A DNA stretch of 64,000 nt. Origin: Streptomyces globosus. Lineage in GTDB: Bacteria > Actinomycetota > Actinomycetes > Streptomycetales > Streptomycetaceae. Position numbers and translations under genes: made by a program. The notes beneath the pieces were generated by a model. It worked only from the letters and a program-made list of their open reading frames with translations. It ran no database searches and was not told the DNA's origin. Within the stretch, counting starts at the first letter, position 1. Every line of letters begins with the position of its first letter. Positions 34,581-43,133 of the stretch are shown piece by piece. Where the stretch lies: contig NZ_CP030862.1 of NCBI RefSeq assembly GCF_003325375.1, forward strand, positions 3,847,501 through 3,911,500, read 5' to 3'.

Positions 34581-36661
34581 ACGGCACACCGATCCCCGCG
34601 ACACCCGGGGCCGCCTGCCCCGGCGCGGCTCCGCGCGCCGCGCAGCGGGACCCCGCGGCGCTCCCCGCCGCAGCGCCCTGCGCCCCGCTCCCCGACGCCA
34701 CCGCACTCGCCGGCACACAGCACCCCGGCTCGGCGGGCCCGGCGGCGCAGGCCGCCGACCGCCCCGGGGAGCTGCCCGTCCTGGACGTGGAGGCGGCGCT
34801 CGCCGCCGTCTCCGGGACAGCCGTCGTGCATCTGGCCTCCTGGACGCCGGGGTCGGCCGAGCGGCTCAGCCGCCACGCGCTCGCCCGTCCGGTGCGCCTG
34901 GTGCCCGTGCGCGAGGACGGGGCGCTGACCGTGGTCGGCCCGGTTCTGGAACCCGGGGCGCGGGCCTGTCTGGTGTGCACCGAGTACCAGCGGCTCGCCA
35001 GTGCCGGAGGACGCGTACCGTGGCGGAGCCCTCGGCTCCGGCTGGGTGGCACCGGGACGCCGGCACTGGCGGAGGGGGTCCTGCTGCTCGCCGCCGGGCT
35101 GCTCGACGAGGAGGTCCCGCCCGCCGGGGATCACGGCGTGCCGTCGGCGACCGTGTACGTCGTCCAGGGGAGCCGGGCCACCTGGTCCACGCACCGGGTC
35201 CGGCCGGTCGGCGGCTGCCCGGTGTGCCGGCCGCTGCCCGAGGACTCCCCCGCCGCGGCGGAGCTGCCTGCCGTGCCGCGGCCGCTGCCGGACCCCGCGG
35301 AGCTGCGCGGCCCCAACGACCGTACGGGGGCGGAGGCGTTGCGGGCGGAGCTGTACGACGAGCGGTTCGGCCCGGTGCGCCGCCTCTTCCGTACGGAGGA
35401 CTCCGCGTTCGGCCTGACGACCGCCTGGGTGACCGACGGCCGGCTGCTCGACGACGGCGGGTACGGCCGCGCCGCGGACTTCCGCTCCAGCGAGCGCGTG
35501 GCGCTGTTCGAGAGTGTGGAGCGGCTGGCCGGCATGCGCCCGATGGGCCGGCGCACCGCGCTGCGGGCCTCCTTCGCGGAGCTGGGCCCGGACGCGGCGG
35601 TGGACCCGGTCCGACTGGGGCTGCCCGACCCGGTGCACCACGGGCACCCCGCCTCCCGGACGGTGCCGTACCGGCCGGACCTGGAGCTGGACTGGGTGTA
35701 CGGCTGGTCGCTGACGGAGGGCCGGACCCGCGCCGTCCCGGAGCACGTCGCCTACTGGGACCTGCCGGACCCGCCGGACGGGGCGCCGCCCGGGGCACGG
35801 GTGGTGTACGAGTCGTCGAACGGCTGCGGGCTGGGCAACAGCCCGCAGGAGGCCGCCCTGTACGGGCTGTTCGAGGTGGCCGAGCGGGACGCCTTCCTGA
35901 TGGCCTGGTACGCGGGCACCCCCCTGCCCGGTGTCGCCCTGCCCGCAGGCGACCCGCTGGTGGCGGCGCTGGCCGCGCGGGCGGAGCTGCTCGGCTACCG
36001 GCTGCGCCTGCTGGACGCCACGAACGACCTCGGTGTGCCCGCCGTGGTGGCCGTGTGCCGCTACGAGGGCCGCCATCCGGCGGCGCCGCGCGCGTTCCTC
36101 GCGGCGGGCGCGCACCACGATCCGCGCGTCGCGATCCGCTCGGCGGTGGCGGAGGCGGTCACGAACGTCCAGGACGCCGCTCAGCGGCCGGCCGGTCCGG
36201 GCCGGGCGCGCGACCCGGAGCGGCTGCGGCCGATGCTGGACCGGCCCGAGCTGGTGGTGGGCCTCGACGACCATGTGGGGCTGAACGCGCTGCCGGAGGC
36301 GCAGCCGCGGCTGGAGTTCCTGTTCGCCGACACCGGGGCGGCCCCCTGGCAGGAGCGGTGGCCGGGCGCGCCCGCACCCGTGGCCGACCTGACGGTGCTG
36401 CTGTCGGAGACGGTCGCCCGGCTGGCCGGTGGGGGGCTGGAGGTCGTCGTGGTGGCTCAGGACGAGCCCGGTGTCCGGGACCGGCTGGGGCTGCACTGCG
36501 CGAAGGTGGTCGTGCCGGGCACCCTCCCGATGACGTTCGGGCACGTCAACCGGCGCACTCTCGGCCTGCCCCGGCTGCTGGAGGTGCCGTACCGGCTGGG
36601 CCGCACCGCGCGCCCGCTGCGGCACGACGAACTGCCCCTGCACCCGCACCCCTTCCCGTGA
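34577..36661 (+). CDS. YcaO cyclodehydratase (LazE-like)
   Basis: 694 aa from a GTG overlapping the RRE gene. The N-terminal part (about 1-240) resembles an E1/ThiF remnant with two zinc-type CxxC pairs, CLVCTEY (about 132-135) and CPVCRPL (about 215-218). The YcaO domain follows: SSERVALFESVERLAG (ATP-binding SxxExxER), NGCGLGNSPQEAALYGLFEVAERDAFLMAWY (ExxxE), and QDEPG. The C-terminus HPHPFP is the Pro-rich tail that enters YcaO active sites. It would convert Cys (and some Ser) of the cores to azolines with ATP. The Ala/Pro-rich first 70 residues make the exact start less certain. Confidence 0.92.
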   Translation: MNGTPIPATPGAACPGAAPRAAQRDPAALPAAAPCAPLPDATALAGTQHPGSAGPAAQAADRPGELPVLDVEAALAAVSGTAVVHLASWTPGSAERLSRHALARPVRLVPVREDGALTVVGPVLEPGARACLVCTEYQRLASAGGRVPWRSPRLRLGGTGTPALAEGVLLLAAGLLDEEVPPAGDHGVPSATVYVVQGSRATWSTHRVRPVGGCPVCRPLPEDSPAAAELPAVPRPLPDPAELRGPNDRTGAEALRAELYDERFGPVRRLFRTEDSAFGLTTAWVTDGRLLDDGGYGRAADFRSSERVALFESVERLAGMRPMGRRTALRASFAELGPDAAVDPVRLGLPDPVHHGHPASRTVPYRPDLELDWVYGWSLTEGRTRAVPEHVAYWDLPDPPDGAPPGARVVYESSNGCGLGNSPQEAALYGLFEVAERDAFLMAWYAGTPLPGVALPAGDPLVAALAARAELLGYRLRLLDATNDLGVPAVVAVCRYEGRHPAAPRAFLAAGAHHDPRVAIRSAVAEAVTNVQDAAQRPAGPGRARDPERLRPMLDRPELVVGLDDHVGLNALPEAQPRLEFLFADTGAAPWQERWPGAPAPVADLTVLLSETVARLAGGGLEVVVVAQDEPGVRDRLGLHCAKVVVPGTLPMTFGHVNRRTLGLPRLLEVPYRLGRTARPLRHDELPLHPHPFP

Positions 36662-36668
36662 GGTTCCG

Positions 36669-38435
36669 ATGACCCCTCAGGCGTACCCTCCCCCGGCCCG
36701 TCCCGCCGCCGCTTCCGCACCGGCGGGCGGCTGGCAGAGCCTGCACCTGTCGCTGCACACCGGTGCCGCGGACACCGACGCGTTCGTCACCGGCGCTCTG
36801 GCGCCGCTGATGGACGCCCGGTACGGGCCGGAGTCCGGCGGTGCCTGGTTCTTCATCCGGTACGGCGAAGGGGGGCCGCACCTGCGGATCCGGTTCCGCG
36901 GGCCGGGGGCGGGGCCCGTCGACGCGGCCCGGCTCGCGGCGGAGCTCGGCGGCCTCGCCGCCGACACGGCCCCGGTGGCCGGGCCCTGGCCGGTCCGCCA
37001 CGGCGAGGTCCACGCGGTGCCGTACGAGCCGGAGACGGAGCGGTACGGGGGTCCGGAGGCGCTCCCGGTCGCCGAGGAGGTGTTCGTGCACGCGACGCGC
37101 GCCGCCGTGGCAGCCCTGCGCGCGCTGCCCGCGCGGGCGGACCGGCTGGGGCCGGCCATGGACTTCGCGCACGCCACCGCCGCGGCGCTCGGACTGGACG
37201 AGCTGGCGGCCGCGGGCTGGCTTCGCCGGCATGCCGCGTCCTGGCGCTGGGTCGCCGAGGTGCGGCCGCTGCCCGGGGCCGCCGTCCACACTCGCGTGAA
37301 CTCGGTGTTCGCCACGCAGCGGGAGGTTCTGGCGCGGCGGGCGCGGGCCGTGCGCGCCGGGGCCGCGGAGGGCGGTGCCGCGCCGTGGCTCGACGAGTGG
37401 GTACGGCAGGTCCGCGCGGCGGACGCCGTGCTGCGGGCGGTGGTCCCGGCGGGCGGGCCGGGCACTCCGGAGCGGGCGGATCGGCGGCTGTGGGTGTGGG
37501 CCTCGCAACTCCACATGCTGTTCAACCGGTTGGGTGTGGCCCCGGACGAGGAGCGGGCCGTGTGCCGGCTCGCGGGTCGGGCCCTGCTGGAGCCCTCGGG
37601 CGGCGGCGGGCCGGCGGCCGGGCCGGCAGGCGGCGGGTTCTTCGAGAGGGGTGCGCGCGCCGCGGACTACCAGTACCTGGAGCGGAGCAAGTTCCAGGTC
37701 GGCCGCGGGCAGGACACGGCGGTCCGGGACGTCCCGCGGCCGCCCGCCGTCCCGGAGGGCCGCCGCGTCGAGGGGGAGGTCCCGCTGCCGGCGGCGCCGC
37801 TGCCGCCGGTTTCCCTGGGCGGGGCGCTGCACGGCCGGCGCTCGGCGCGCGGCGCGCTGACGGGGCCGCTCGACGCGGCGGAGCTGGGTGGCGTGCTGTG
37901 GCATGCGCACGCCCCGAGTCACACGTCCCGGCAGGTCACGGCCGACGGGACAGAGCGGAAGGCGCGGCACCGCCCGTATCCGAGCGCGGGCGCCCTGTAC
38001 AGCGTGCGGGTGCGGCTGCTCGCGTGGGATGTGGCCGGGCTGCCCTCGGGCACCTACCACTGCGCGCCGGAGCGGCGGTCGCTGGTGCGCCTGGGGCCGG
38101 CCCCGGAGGTGGAGGCGGTGAAGGCGCTGTCCTCGTACCTGGCGCTCCCGGAGGGCGACCCGGACGCCGTCGGGATCGACGCGGCGCCGGCCGTCCTGGC
38201 CGTCCACCTCGACCTGGGGCTGCTGCGCGGCCGGTACGGGCTGCGGGCGCTGCGGCTCGGCCTGCTGGAGGCGGGGCACCTGGCCCAGGTGCTCCAGCTG
38301 ACGGCGGGCGCGTTCGGGCTGGCGACGATCCCGCTCGGCGGCCTCCAGGACGACCTGGCGCACGAACTGCTGGGCTTGGACGACCTCGACGAGCCCGTCC
38401 AGTACCTCCTCCCGCTCGGCCGCCCGGCGGGATGA
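36669..38435 (+). CDS. Fused elimination domain + SagB-type azoline dehydrogenase (LazF-like)
   Basis: 588 aa from ATG. Residues about 20-310 are a thiopeptide-type LanB C-terminal (elimination) domain: WQSLHLSLHTGAADTDAFVTGALAPLM, GGAWFFIRYGEGGPHLRIRFRG, and WASQLHMLFNRLGVAPDEE. Residues about 370-588 are a SagB/nitroreductase FMN dehydrogenase: GALHGRRSARGAL, HRPYPSAGALYSVRVRLLAWDV, LEAGHLAQVLQLTAGAFGLATIPLGG. This bifunctional fusion (glutamate elimination plus azoline to azole oxidation) is the hallmark of LazF. It is last in the cluster. Confidence 0.9.
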   Translation: MTPQAYPPPARPAAASAPAGGWQSLHLSLHTGAADTDAFVTGALAPLMDARYGPESGGAWFFIRYGEGGPHLRIRFRGPGAGPVDAARLAAELGGLAADTAPVAGPWPVRHGEVHAVPYEPETERYGGPEALPVAEEVFVHATRAAVAALRALPARADRLGPAMDFAHATAAALGLDELAAAGWLRRHAASWRWVAEVRPLPGAAVHTRVNSVFATQREVLARRARAVRAGAAEGGAAPWLDEWVRQVRAADAVLRAVVPAGGPGTPERADRRLWVWASQLHMLFNRLGVAPDEERAVCRLAGRALLEPSGGGGPAAGPAGGGFFERGARAADYQYLERSKFQVGRGQDTAVRDVPRPPAVPEGRRVEGEVPLPAAPLPPVSLGGALHGRRSARGALTGPLDAAELGGVLWHAHAPSHTSRQVTADGTERKARHRPYPSAGALYSVRVRLLAWDVAGLPSGTYHCAPERRSLVRLGPAPEVEAVKALSSYLALPEGDPDAVGIDAAPAVLAVHLDLGLLRGRYGLRALRLGLLEAGHLAQVLQLTAGAFGLATIPLGGLQDDLAHELLGLDDLDEPVQYLLPLGRPAG

Positions 38436-38466
38436 CCGGGCAGGCCGGACGGCGGACAGACGGCGG

Positions 38467-39207
38467 TCAGGCTGCGGGGCGCCAGTAGCCGAGGCCGTTC
38501 ACCCGCTGCTTGGGCAGGCCGAGTTCCTTGCGCAGGTACCCGGTGAGGGTGCGGGTGGTCGCCGTGTCGCAGGCCAGCCAGACGTACGCGGTCTGCGGGT
38601 CGGGCGCCAGGCCGGGAAGCTCTGCGCGGATGCGCTCGACGAGGGCGGCGCCGCCGCCGGAGCGGGGGACGCGGCGGATGTCGTGCCGGTCGGCGTCGAG
38701 CCGGACGGGCAGGTCGGCGTCGTCCTCGTGCTGGGTCTCGAACCAGATGGTGGCCGGGGTCTGCGGGTGGGCGTCCAGCAGGGAGTTGATGGCCGGCAGG
38801 GACGCCGGGTCGCCTATCACCAGCAGCCGGTCCGGGGCCGGTGCCGGTGCGGTGAAGCCGGTGCCCTGCACGGTGGCGTCGATGGTGGCGCCGGGCTCCG
38901 CGGTGCGCGCCCAGTCGCTGGCGACGCCGTCGTGGAGGGCGAACTCCAGGGAGAAGGTGCCGGCGGCCGGGTCGGGGTCGACGAGGGTGTAGGCGCGCTG
39001 GTGCGGCTTGCCGTTGTCGGTGAACCACAGGCGGACCCACATGGTGGGGTGCAGGGAGCCGCCGGCGGCGGCGAGCAGTCCGCCGTCGGTGAAGGAGACG
39101 CGCCGGTAGTGCGGGGTGACCTGTTCCGCCCCGGTGACCGTGAACGTGAAGTCCTTGCCGCGCAGCAGCTTGAGGACCACGCCCTCCCAGCCCTTGCCGA
39201 CCGCCAT
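38467..39207 (-). CDS. Siderophore-interacting protein (FAD ferric reductase)
   Basis: 246 aa. FAD-binding barrel: TPHYRRVSFTDGGL, RAYTLVDPDPAAGTFSLEFALHD (RxYT FAD motif), GVASDWARTAEPGATIDATVQGTGF; NAD(P)-binding part: LLVIGDPASLPAINSLLDAHP and the C-terminal GLGYWRPA. It is of the ViuB/SIP family that reduces ferric siderophores in the cytoplasm. The start ATG lies just 29 bp from the iron-box-like element, so Fe-dependent repression (DmdR/IdeR) is expected. It converges on the thiopeptide operon. Confidence 0.92.
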   Translation of the reverse strand: MAVGKGWEGVVLKLLRGKDFTFTVTGAEQVTPHYRRVSFTDGGLLAAAGGSLHPTMWVRLWFTDNGKPHQRAYTLVDPDPAAGTFSLEFALHDGVASDWARTAEPGATIDATVQGTGFTAPAPAPDRLLVIGDPASLPAINSLLDAHPQTPATIWFETQHEDDADLPVRLDADRHDIRRVPRSGGGAALVERIRAELPGLAPDPQTAYVWLACDTATTRTLTGYLRKELGLPKQRVNGLGYWRPAA

Positions 39208-39235
39208 GTCCGCCCCTTTCCCTGACGCCGTATAG

Positions 39236-39254
39236 TCAGGCGAGCCTAACCTAA
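39236..39254. promoter_or_regulatory. Iron box (DmdR/IdeR type)
   Basis: TTAGGTTAGGCTCGCCTGA on the minus strand matches the 19-bp iron-box consensus TTAGGTTAGGCTAACCTAA in its left half completely. It lies between the siderophore-interacting protein and the acetyltransferase pair and could control both. Confidence 0.8.
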
Positions 39255-39374
39255 TAATTTTCGGGGCGTGGAGCGGACCCCGCACGGCCGGCCGGGCCGG
39301 CCGCGGCCCCGGCGACCGGCGCCCCGCACCGGCCGCGATCCGGCCGGACGCCACGAAGGAACGGAAGAACCGCC

Positions 39375-40016
39375 ATGAGACCCGAGTCCACCGCCCTCGC
39401 ATCGCCGCGCGCGGACGTCTACACCGAGACCGTCCCCGGCTTCGGCACCGTCCGCTTCACCCCGGTCGACCCCGCGGCGGACTCCGCCGTCCTCCACTCG
39501 TGGGTCGTCGAGGAGCGCGCCCAGTTCTGGGGCATGATCGGCGCGAGCCGGGAACTGGTGCAGGAGATCTACGAGGACGTGGACCGCCGCGACACCCACC
39601 ACGCCTACATGGTGCGGCTCGACGACGAACCGGTGGCGCTGTTCCAGACGTACCAGCCCTCCGAGGACCGCGTCAGCCTGTGCTACGAGGTGCGTGAGGG
39701 CGACATCGGCGTCCACCTGATGCTGGCACCGGCGAACGGGCGGCCCCGGCCCGGCTTCAGCCGCACGCTGATCGGCTCGCTGACCCGCTTCACCTTCCGC
39801 GACCCGGCCGTCCTGCGCGCCGTCGGCGAGCCCGACGCCCGCAACGCGAAGGCCGTCGCGATGCTGGGCCGCCTCGGGTTCGTCCCGCAGGGGGAGATCA
39901 CTCTGCCGGAAATCGACCTGCCGGAGATATACCTCCCGGAGAAGCGAGCCGTGCTCGCCTTCCTCGACCGCCCTGCCGTGCTGCCGCCCGCCGACGGGAG
40001 CACCCCGACCCCCTAG
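39375..40016 (+). CDS. Siderophore-type GNAT acetyltransferase 1 (Acetyltransf_8)
   Basis: 213 aa, ATG after GGAACGGAAGAA. LHSWVVEERAQFWGMIGASRELVQEIYEDVDRRDTHHAYMVRLDDEPVALFQTYQP..., GDIGVHLMLAP: the RxxFWGM and GDIGxHL elements of the IucB/RhbD branch, which acylates N-hydroxylysine or a similar amine in siderophore assembly. The second, homologous copy starts 9 bp after its stop. No siderophore synthetase is in the window, so the pair probably serves a pathway encoded elsewhere or modifies an amine substrate of its own. Confidence 0.85.
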   Translation: MRPESTALASPRADVYTETVPGFGTVRFTPVDPAADSAVLHSWVVEERAQFWGMIGASRELVQEIYEDVDRRDTHHAYMVRLDDEPVALFQTYQPSEDRVSLCYEVREGDIGVHLMLAPANGRPRPGFSRTLIGSLTRFTFRDPAVLRAVGEPDARNAKAVAMLGRLGFVPQGEITLPEIDLPEIYLPEKRAVLAFLDRPAVLPPADGSTPTP

Positions 40017-40024
40017 GAACCCGT

Positions 40025-40633
40025 ATGCCCGCAGCGCACCGGAACGCCACGGGGCTCCGGCCCCCGGACTCCCGCACCGCCGGCGGCCTCGGCCGCATCG
40101 CCCTGCGCGGCGTCGACCCGGCGGCCGACGCCGCGCTGATCCACCGCTGGGTGAGCCAGGAGCGGGCCCGGTTCTGGGGGATGGGCGGCGCGGACCGCGA
40201 ACGGGTCCGCGAGGTGTACGAGGACCTCGACCGCCGGGACACCCACCATGCGTTCCTGGCCCTCCTGGACGGCGTACCGGCCGCGCTGTTCCAGTCGTAC
40301 GACTGCGCGGCCGACCGGGTGTCGGAGTGCTACCCGGTCCGGCCGGGCGACGTGGGCGTGCACCTGCTCATCGGGCCGCCGTCCGGCCCGCCCCGGCCGG
40401 GCCACACGGCGGCCCTGCTGGGGGCGTTCCTGTCGTACCTGTGGGGGCTGCCGGGGACCCGCCGGCTCGTCGCGGACCCGGACCCGGCCAACCACAGGGC
40501 GGTGGCGAGGCTGGAGCGCACCGGCTTCGTACGCGGCCCGGAGGTCGGACTCCCCGGGATCGACCTGCCGGAGGTCCGCATCCCCGCCAAGCGCGCCCGC
40601 CTCCTCTTCCTGGACGCCCCGCCGCGGCCCTGA
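40025..40633 (+). CDS. Siderophore-type GNAT acetyltransferase 2 (paralogue)
   Basis: 202 aa, ATG 9 bp after the first copy. IHRWVSQERARFWGMGGADRERVREVYEDLDRRDTHHAFLALLDGVPAALFQSYDC and RPGDVGVHLLIGPP align with the copy upstream almost throughout, so the two arose by tandem duplication. The N-terminus differs (AHRNATGLRPPDSRTAGG). The second motif is GDVGVHL rather than GDIGVHL. Divergence between copies suggests different acyl or amine preference. Confidence 0.85.
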   Translation: MPAAHRNATGLRPPDSRTAGGLGRIALRGVDPAADAALIHRWVSQERARFWGMGGADRERVREVYEDLDRRDTHHAFLALLDGVPAALFQSYDCAADRVSECYPVRPGDVGVHLLIGPPSGPPRPGHTAALLGAFLSYLWGLPGTRRLVADPDPANHRAVARLERTGFVRGPEVGLPGIDLPEVRIPAKRARLLFLDAPPRP

Positions 40634-40635
40634 CC

Positions 40636-41466
40636 TCAGGGGGCGATGGGCAGCTGCCGCTTGTGCTCGGTGGCCCGGTAGCGGCGGGCGATGATGTCGA
40701 AGGCCCGCTCGCCGACCGGCTTGCCCTCCAGGAAGTCGTCGATGTCGTCGTACGTGACGCCCAGCGCGTCCTCGTCCGCCTTGCCCGGGTCGAGGGTCTC
40801 CAGGTCTGCGGTCGGCACCTTCCACACCAGCTCGGCCGGGGCGCCCAGCGCGTCGGCGACGGCGCGCACGCGGCGCTTGGTCAGTCCGGTGAGCGGCACG
40901 AGGTCGGCGGCGCCGTCGCCGAACTTGGTGAAGAACCCGGAGACCGCCTCGGCCGCGTGGTCGGTGCCGACGACGAGGCCGTCGTACGCGCCGGCGACCG
41001 CGTACTGGGCGATCATGCGCTGGCGGGCCTTGATGTTGCCCTGGACGAAGTCCTGGTGGTGGGCGTCGCGGAAGACGACGCCCGCGGCGACGGCGGCGGC
41101 GAGTGCCGCGTCGCTGGCGGGCTTCACGTCGACCGTCAGGACGTGGTCGGGGCGGATGAACGACAGCGCCAGCTGGGCGTCCTTCTCGTCGGCCTGGACG
41201 CCGTACGGCAGGCGCATCGCGTAGAAGGCCGCCTCGTGCCCGGCGGCGCGGGCGCGCTCCACGGCGAGCTGGCACAGCCGGCCCGCGGTGGTGGAGTCCA
41301 CGCCCCCGCTGATGCCGAGGACGAGGGAGCGCAGGCCGCTCGCGGTGAGCTTCCCGGCGAGGAAGGCCACACGGCGCTCGATCTCGCGCTCCGCGTCGAA
41401 GGCGTCGGTGACCTGGAGGTCCCGGGCGATCTCCTGCTGCAGGGCGGTGGACGCCGGCTCGCTCAC
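40636..41466 (-). CDS. nadE: Ammonia-dependent NAD synthetase
   Basis: 276 aa, GTG start. PP-loop SGGVDSTTAGRL (residues about 51-62) for ATP, DIDDFLEGKP and KRQLPIAP at the C-terminus match the short NH3-dependent NadE family of about 270 aa. It forms NAD from deamido-NAD, ATP and ammonia. It has no glutaminase domain, so ammonia must come from elsewhere. It is convergent with the acetyltransferase pair, separated by only 2 bp. Confidence 0.95.
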   Translation of the reverse strand: MSEPASTALQQEIARDLQVTDAFDAEREIERRVAFLAGKLTASGLRSLVLGISGGVDSTTAGRLCQLAVERARAAGHEAAFYAMRLPYGVQADEKDAQLALSFIRPDHVLTVDVKPASDAALAAAVAAGVVFRDAHHQDFVQGNIKARQRMIAQYAVAGAYDGLVVGTDHAAEAVSGFFTKFGDGAADLVPLTGLTKRRVRAVADALGAPAELVWKVPTADLETLDPGKADEDALGVTYDDIDDFLEGKPVGERAFDIIARRYRATEHKRQLPIAP

Positions 41467-41626
41467 GGCTGCTCCTCGGGGTCGTGCGCGTGGGTACGCG
41501 GGGGCGGTTCGCTGTTCCGCACCGACCCTAGCCCAATCGGCCGTGCGGCCTTCCTCCGGCCGCCCGGCGGCCGGTCCGGCCGGGCTCCTGCCGGGGTCCT
41601 GCCGGGGTGCGGGGTGGGGCCAGGGG

Positions 41627-42082
41627 CTACGGGGACAGTTCGAGGTAGGCCGGCCGCCCCTGTCTGCGCGCGGCCAGCGCCGCCTGCCACACGGGCAGCA
41701 CGTACGGCGGGACCATGTCCGCGGTGACGTCCTCGGGCCGGCAGAAGCGGATCTCGCCGATCTCCGACTCCTGGAGCGTGATCCGCTGCTGCTGCTCCGG
41801 GGTCAGCTGCGGGCCCTCGAAGACGTGGAAGACGTGCGCGCCCCCCGGACGGGCCAGCCACGCGGTCACCAGCAGGCCGCCGACCTCCAGGTCCAGGCCG
41901 ATCTCCTCGCGCAGCTCGCGGCGCAGCGCCGCCGTGGGGAGTTCGCCCTCGTCGAGGTGGCCGCCCGGCAGGTTCCACCGCTCGTTGTGGACCGGGTTGA
42001 CGACGAGCACCCGGCCGTGTCCGTCCGTGACGACGGCGGCAGCCGACGCGGTGGCCGTGGTGCGGCGCGCGGGCGCGGTCAT
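41627..42082 (-). CDS. NUDIX hydrolase
   Basis: 151 aa. The Nudix box GHLDEGELPTAALRREL followed by REEIGLD fits GX5EX7REUXEEXGU exactly. The ATG chosen has AGGAG 8 bp upstream; the longer upstream reading is low-complexity. N-terminus TTATASAAAVVTDGHGRVLVVNP. The substrate is undefined (a nucleoside diphosphate derivative or a capped nucleotide). It is separated by about 160 bp from nadE on the same strand. Confidence 0.92.
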   Translation of the reverse strand: MTAPARRTTATASAAAVVTDGHGRVLVVNPVHNERWNLPGGHLDEGELPTAALRRELREEIGLDLEVGGLLVTAWLARPGGAHVFHVFEGPQLTPEQQQRITLQESEIGEIRFCRPEDVTADMVPPYVLPVWQAALAARRQGRPAYLELSP

Positions 42083-42287
42083 GGGTGCTCCTGTCACGGC
42101 GGGGCGGGCCCGCCGCTTCCGGCCGGCGGGGTCGGCGCTCACCGTAACAACGCGGCCGCAGACGGGCTCCGTGGGCCCGGGCCGGGACAGGGGCGGGGCC
42201 CGCGGCCGGCGCACGAGGGGGGCGCACAGGGCGGAGCCCATCGACAGGGTGTCGCCGCCCGGTCACACTGGGGCACGGAGGTGGCAC

Positions 42288-43130
42288 ATGACGGAACGCG
42301 AACGCGCGCGCGAACGGACCGACGGCATGCGGCCCGCCGTCCGGGAGACATACGGCCCCGCGGACCTCAGCGCGGTTCCCGTCTTCGCCGGCGGCTTCAT
42401 CAACTTCGGCTACTGGCAGCCGGGCGACCTGGGCCGCCCCCTGACGGTCGGCGACCGTATCCGCAGCCAGGAGGACCTGTACCGGCACGTGCTGGACACC
42501 GTCGGCCCCGTGGAGGGCGGCGAGGTGCTGGAGGTGGGATGCGGCCTCGCGGTGGGCTGCGCGCTGGCCCTGGAGGAGTACGCCCCGGCGCGGATCACCG
42601 GCATGGACATCCACCCCCAGCAGCTGGAACGGGCCCGCCGGGCCAACACCCGTGCCCTGGCGGCGGCCGGGCCGGGCCGGTTCCGGCTGGTGCGCGGAGC
42701 GGCCGAGTGGATGCCGTTCGGGGAGGCCGAGTTCGACCGCGTCTACAGCGTGGAGGCCGCCCAGCACTTCGACGACCTGGAGGCGTTCGCGGCGGAGGCC
42801 GCCAGGGTGCTGCGGCCGGGCGGGCGGCTCGCCGTCGCGAGCTTCTTCGCCGCCGACCCGGCCGCCCCGGAGCCGCTGGCGGCACTGCTGACGACCTTCG
42901 CCGACGGGCTGGACATCGCCCGGCAGCCCGCGGACCTGACGGACGCCCTGACCCGGGCAGGGCTGGAGGGCGCGCGGGCGGAGTCCATCGGCCCCGCCGT
43001 GTGGCCCGGCTGGGACCACTGGCTGTCCGCCCAGTGGGAGCCGGGCACCTGGCCGCGGAACTTCCTGCACGCCTGGGAGCGGGGGCTGCTCGACTACTAC
43101 GTCGTCACCGCCGAGCGCCCCCGCGCCTGA
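42288..43130 (+). CDS. Class I SAM-dependent methyltransferase (small-molecule type)
   Basis: 280 aa, ATG after GGAGGTGGC. The N-terminal FAGGFINFGYW and motif I EVLEVGCGLAVGCALALEE (GxGxG-like as GCGLAVG), post-I ITGMDIHPQQLERARRAN, motif II SVEAAQHFDDLEAF and motif III VLRPGGRLAVASFF identify a class I enzyme of the kind found in natural-product and ubiquinone pathways (resembling the sarcosine/geranyl group). The substrate is unknown. It is divergent from the NUDIX gene. Confidence 0.88.
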   Translation: MTERERARERTDGMRPAVRETYGPADLSAVPVFAGGFINFGYWQPGDLGRPLTVGDRIRSQEDLYRHVLDTVGPVEGGEVLEVGCGLAVGCALALEEYAPARITGMDIHPQQLERARRANTRALAAAGPGRFRLVRGAAEWMPFGEAEFDRVYSVEAAQHFDDLEAFAAEAARVLRPGGRLAVASFFAADPAAPEPLAALLTTFADGLDIARQPADLTDALTRAGLEGARAESIGPAVWPGWDHWLSAQWEPGTWPRNFLHAWERGLLDYYVVTAERPRA

Positions 43131-43133
43131 CCG

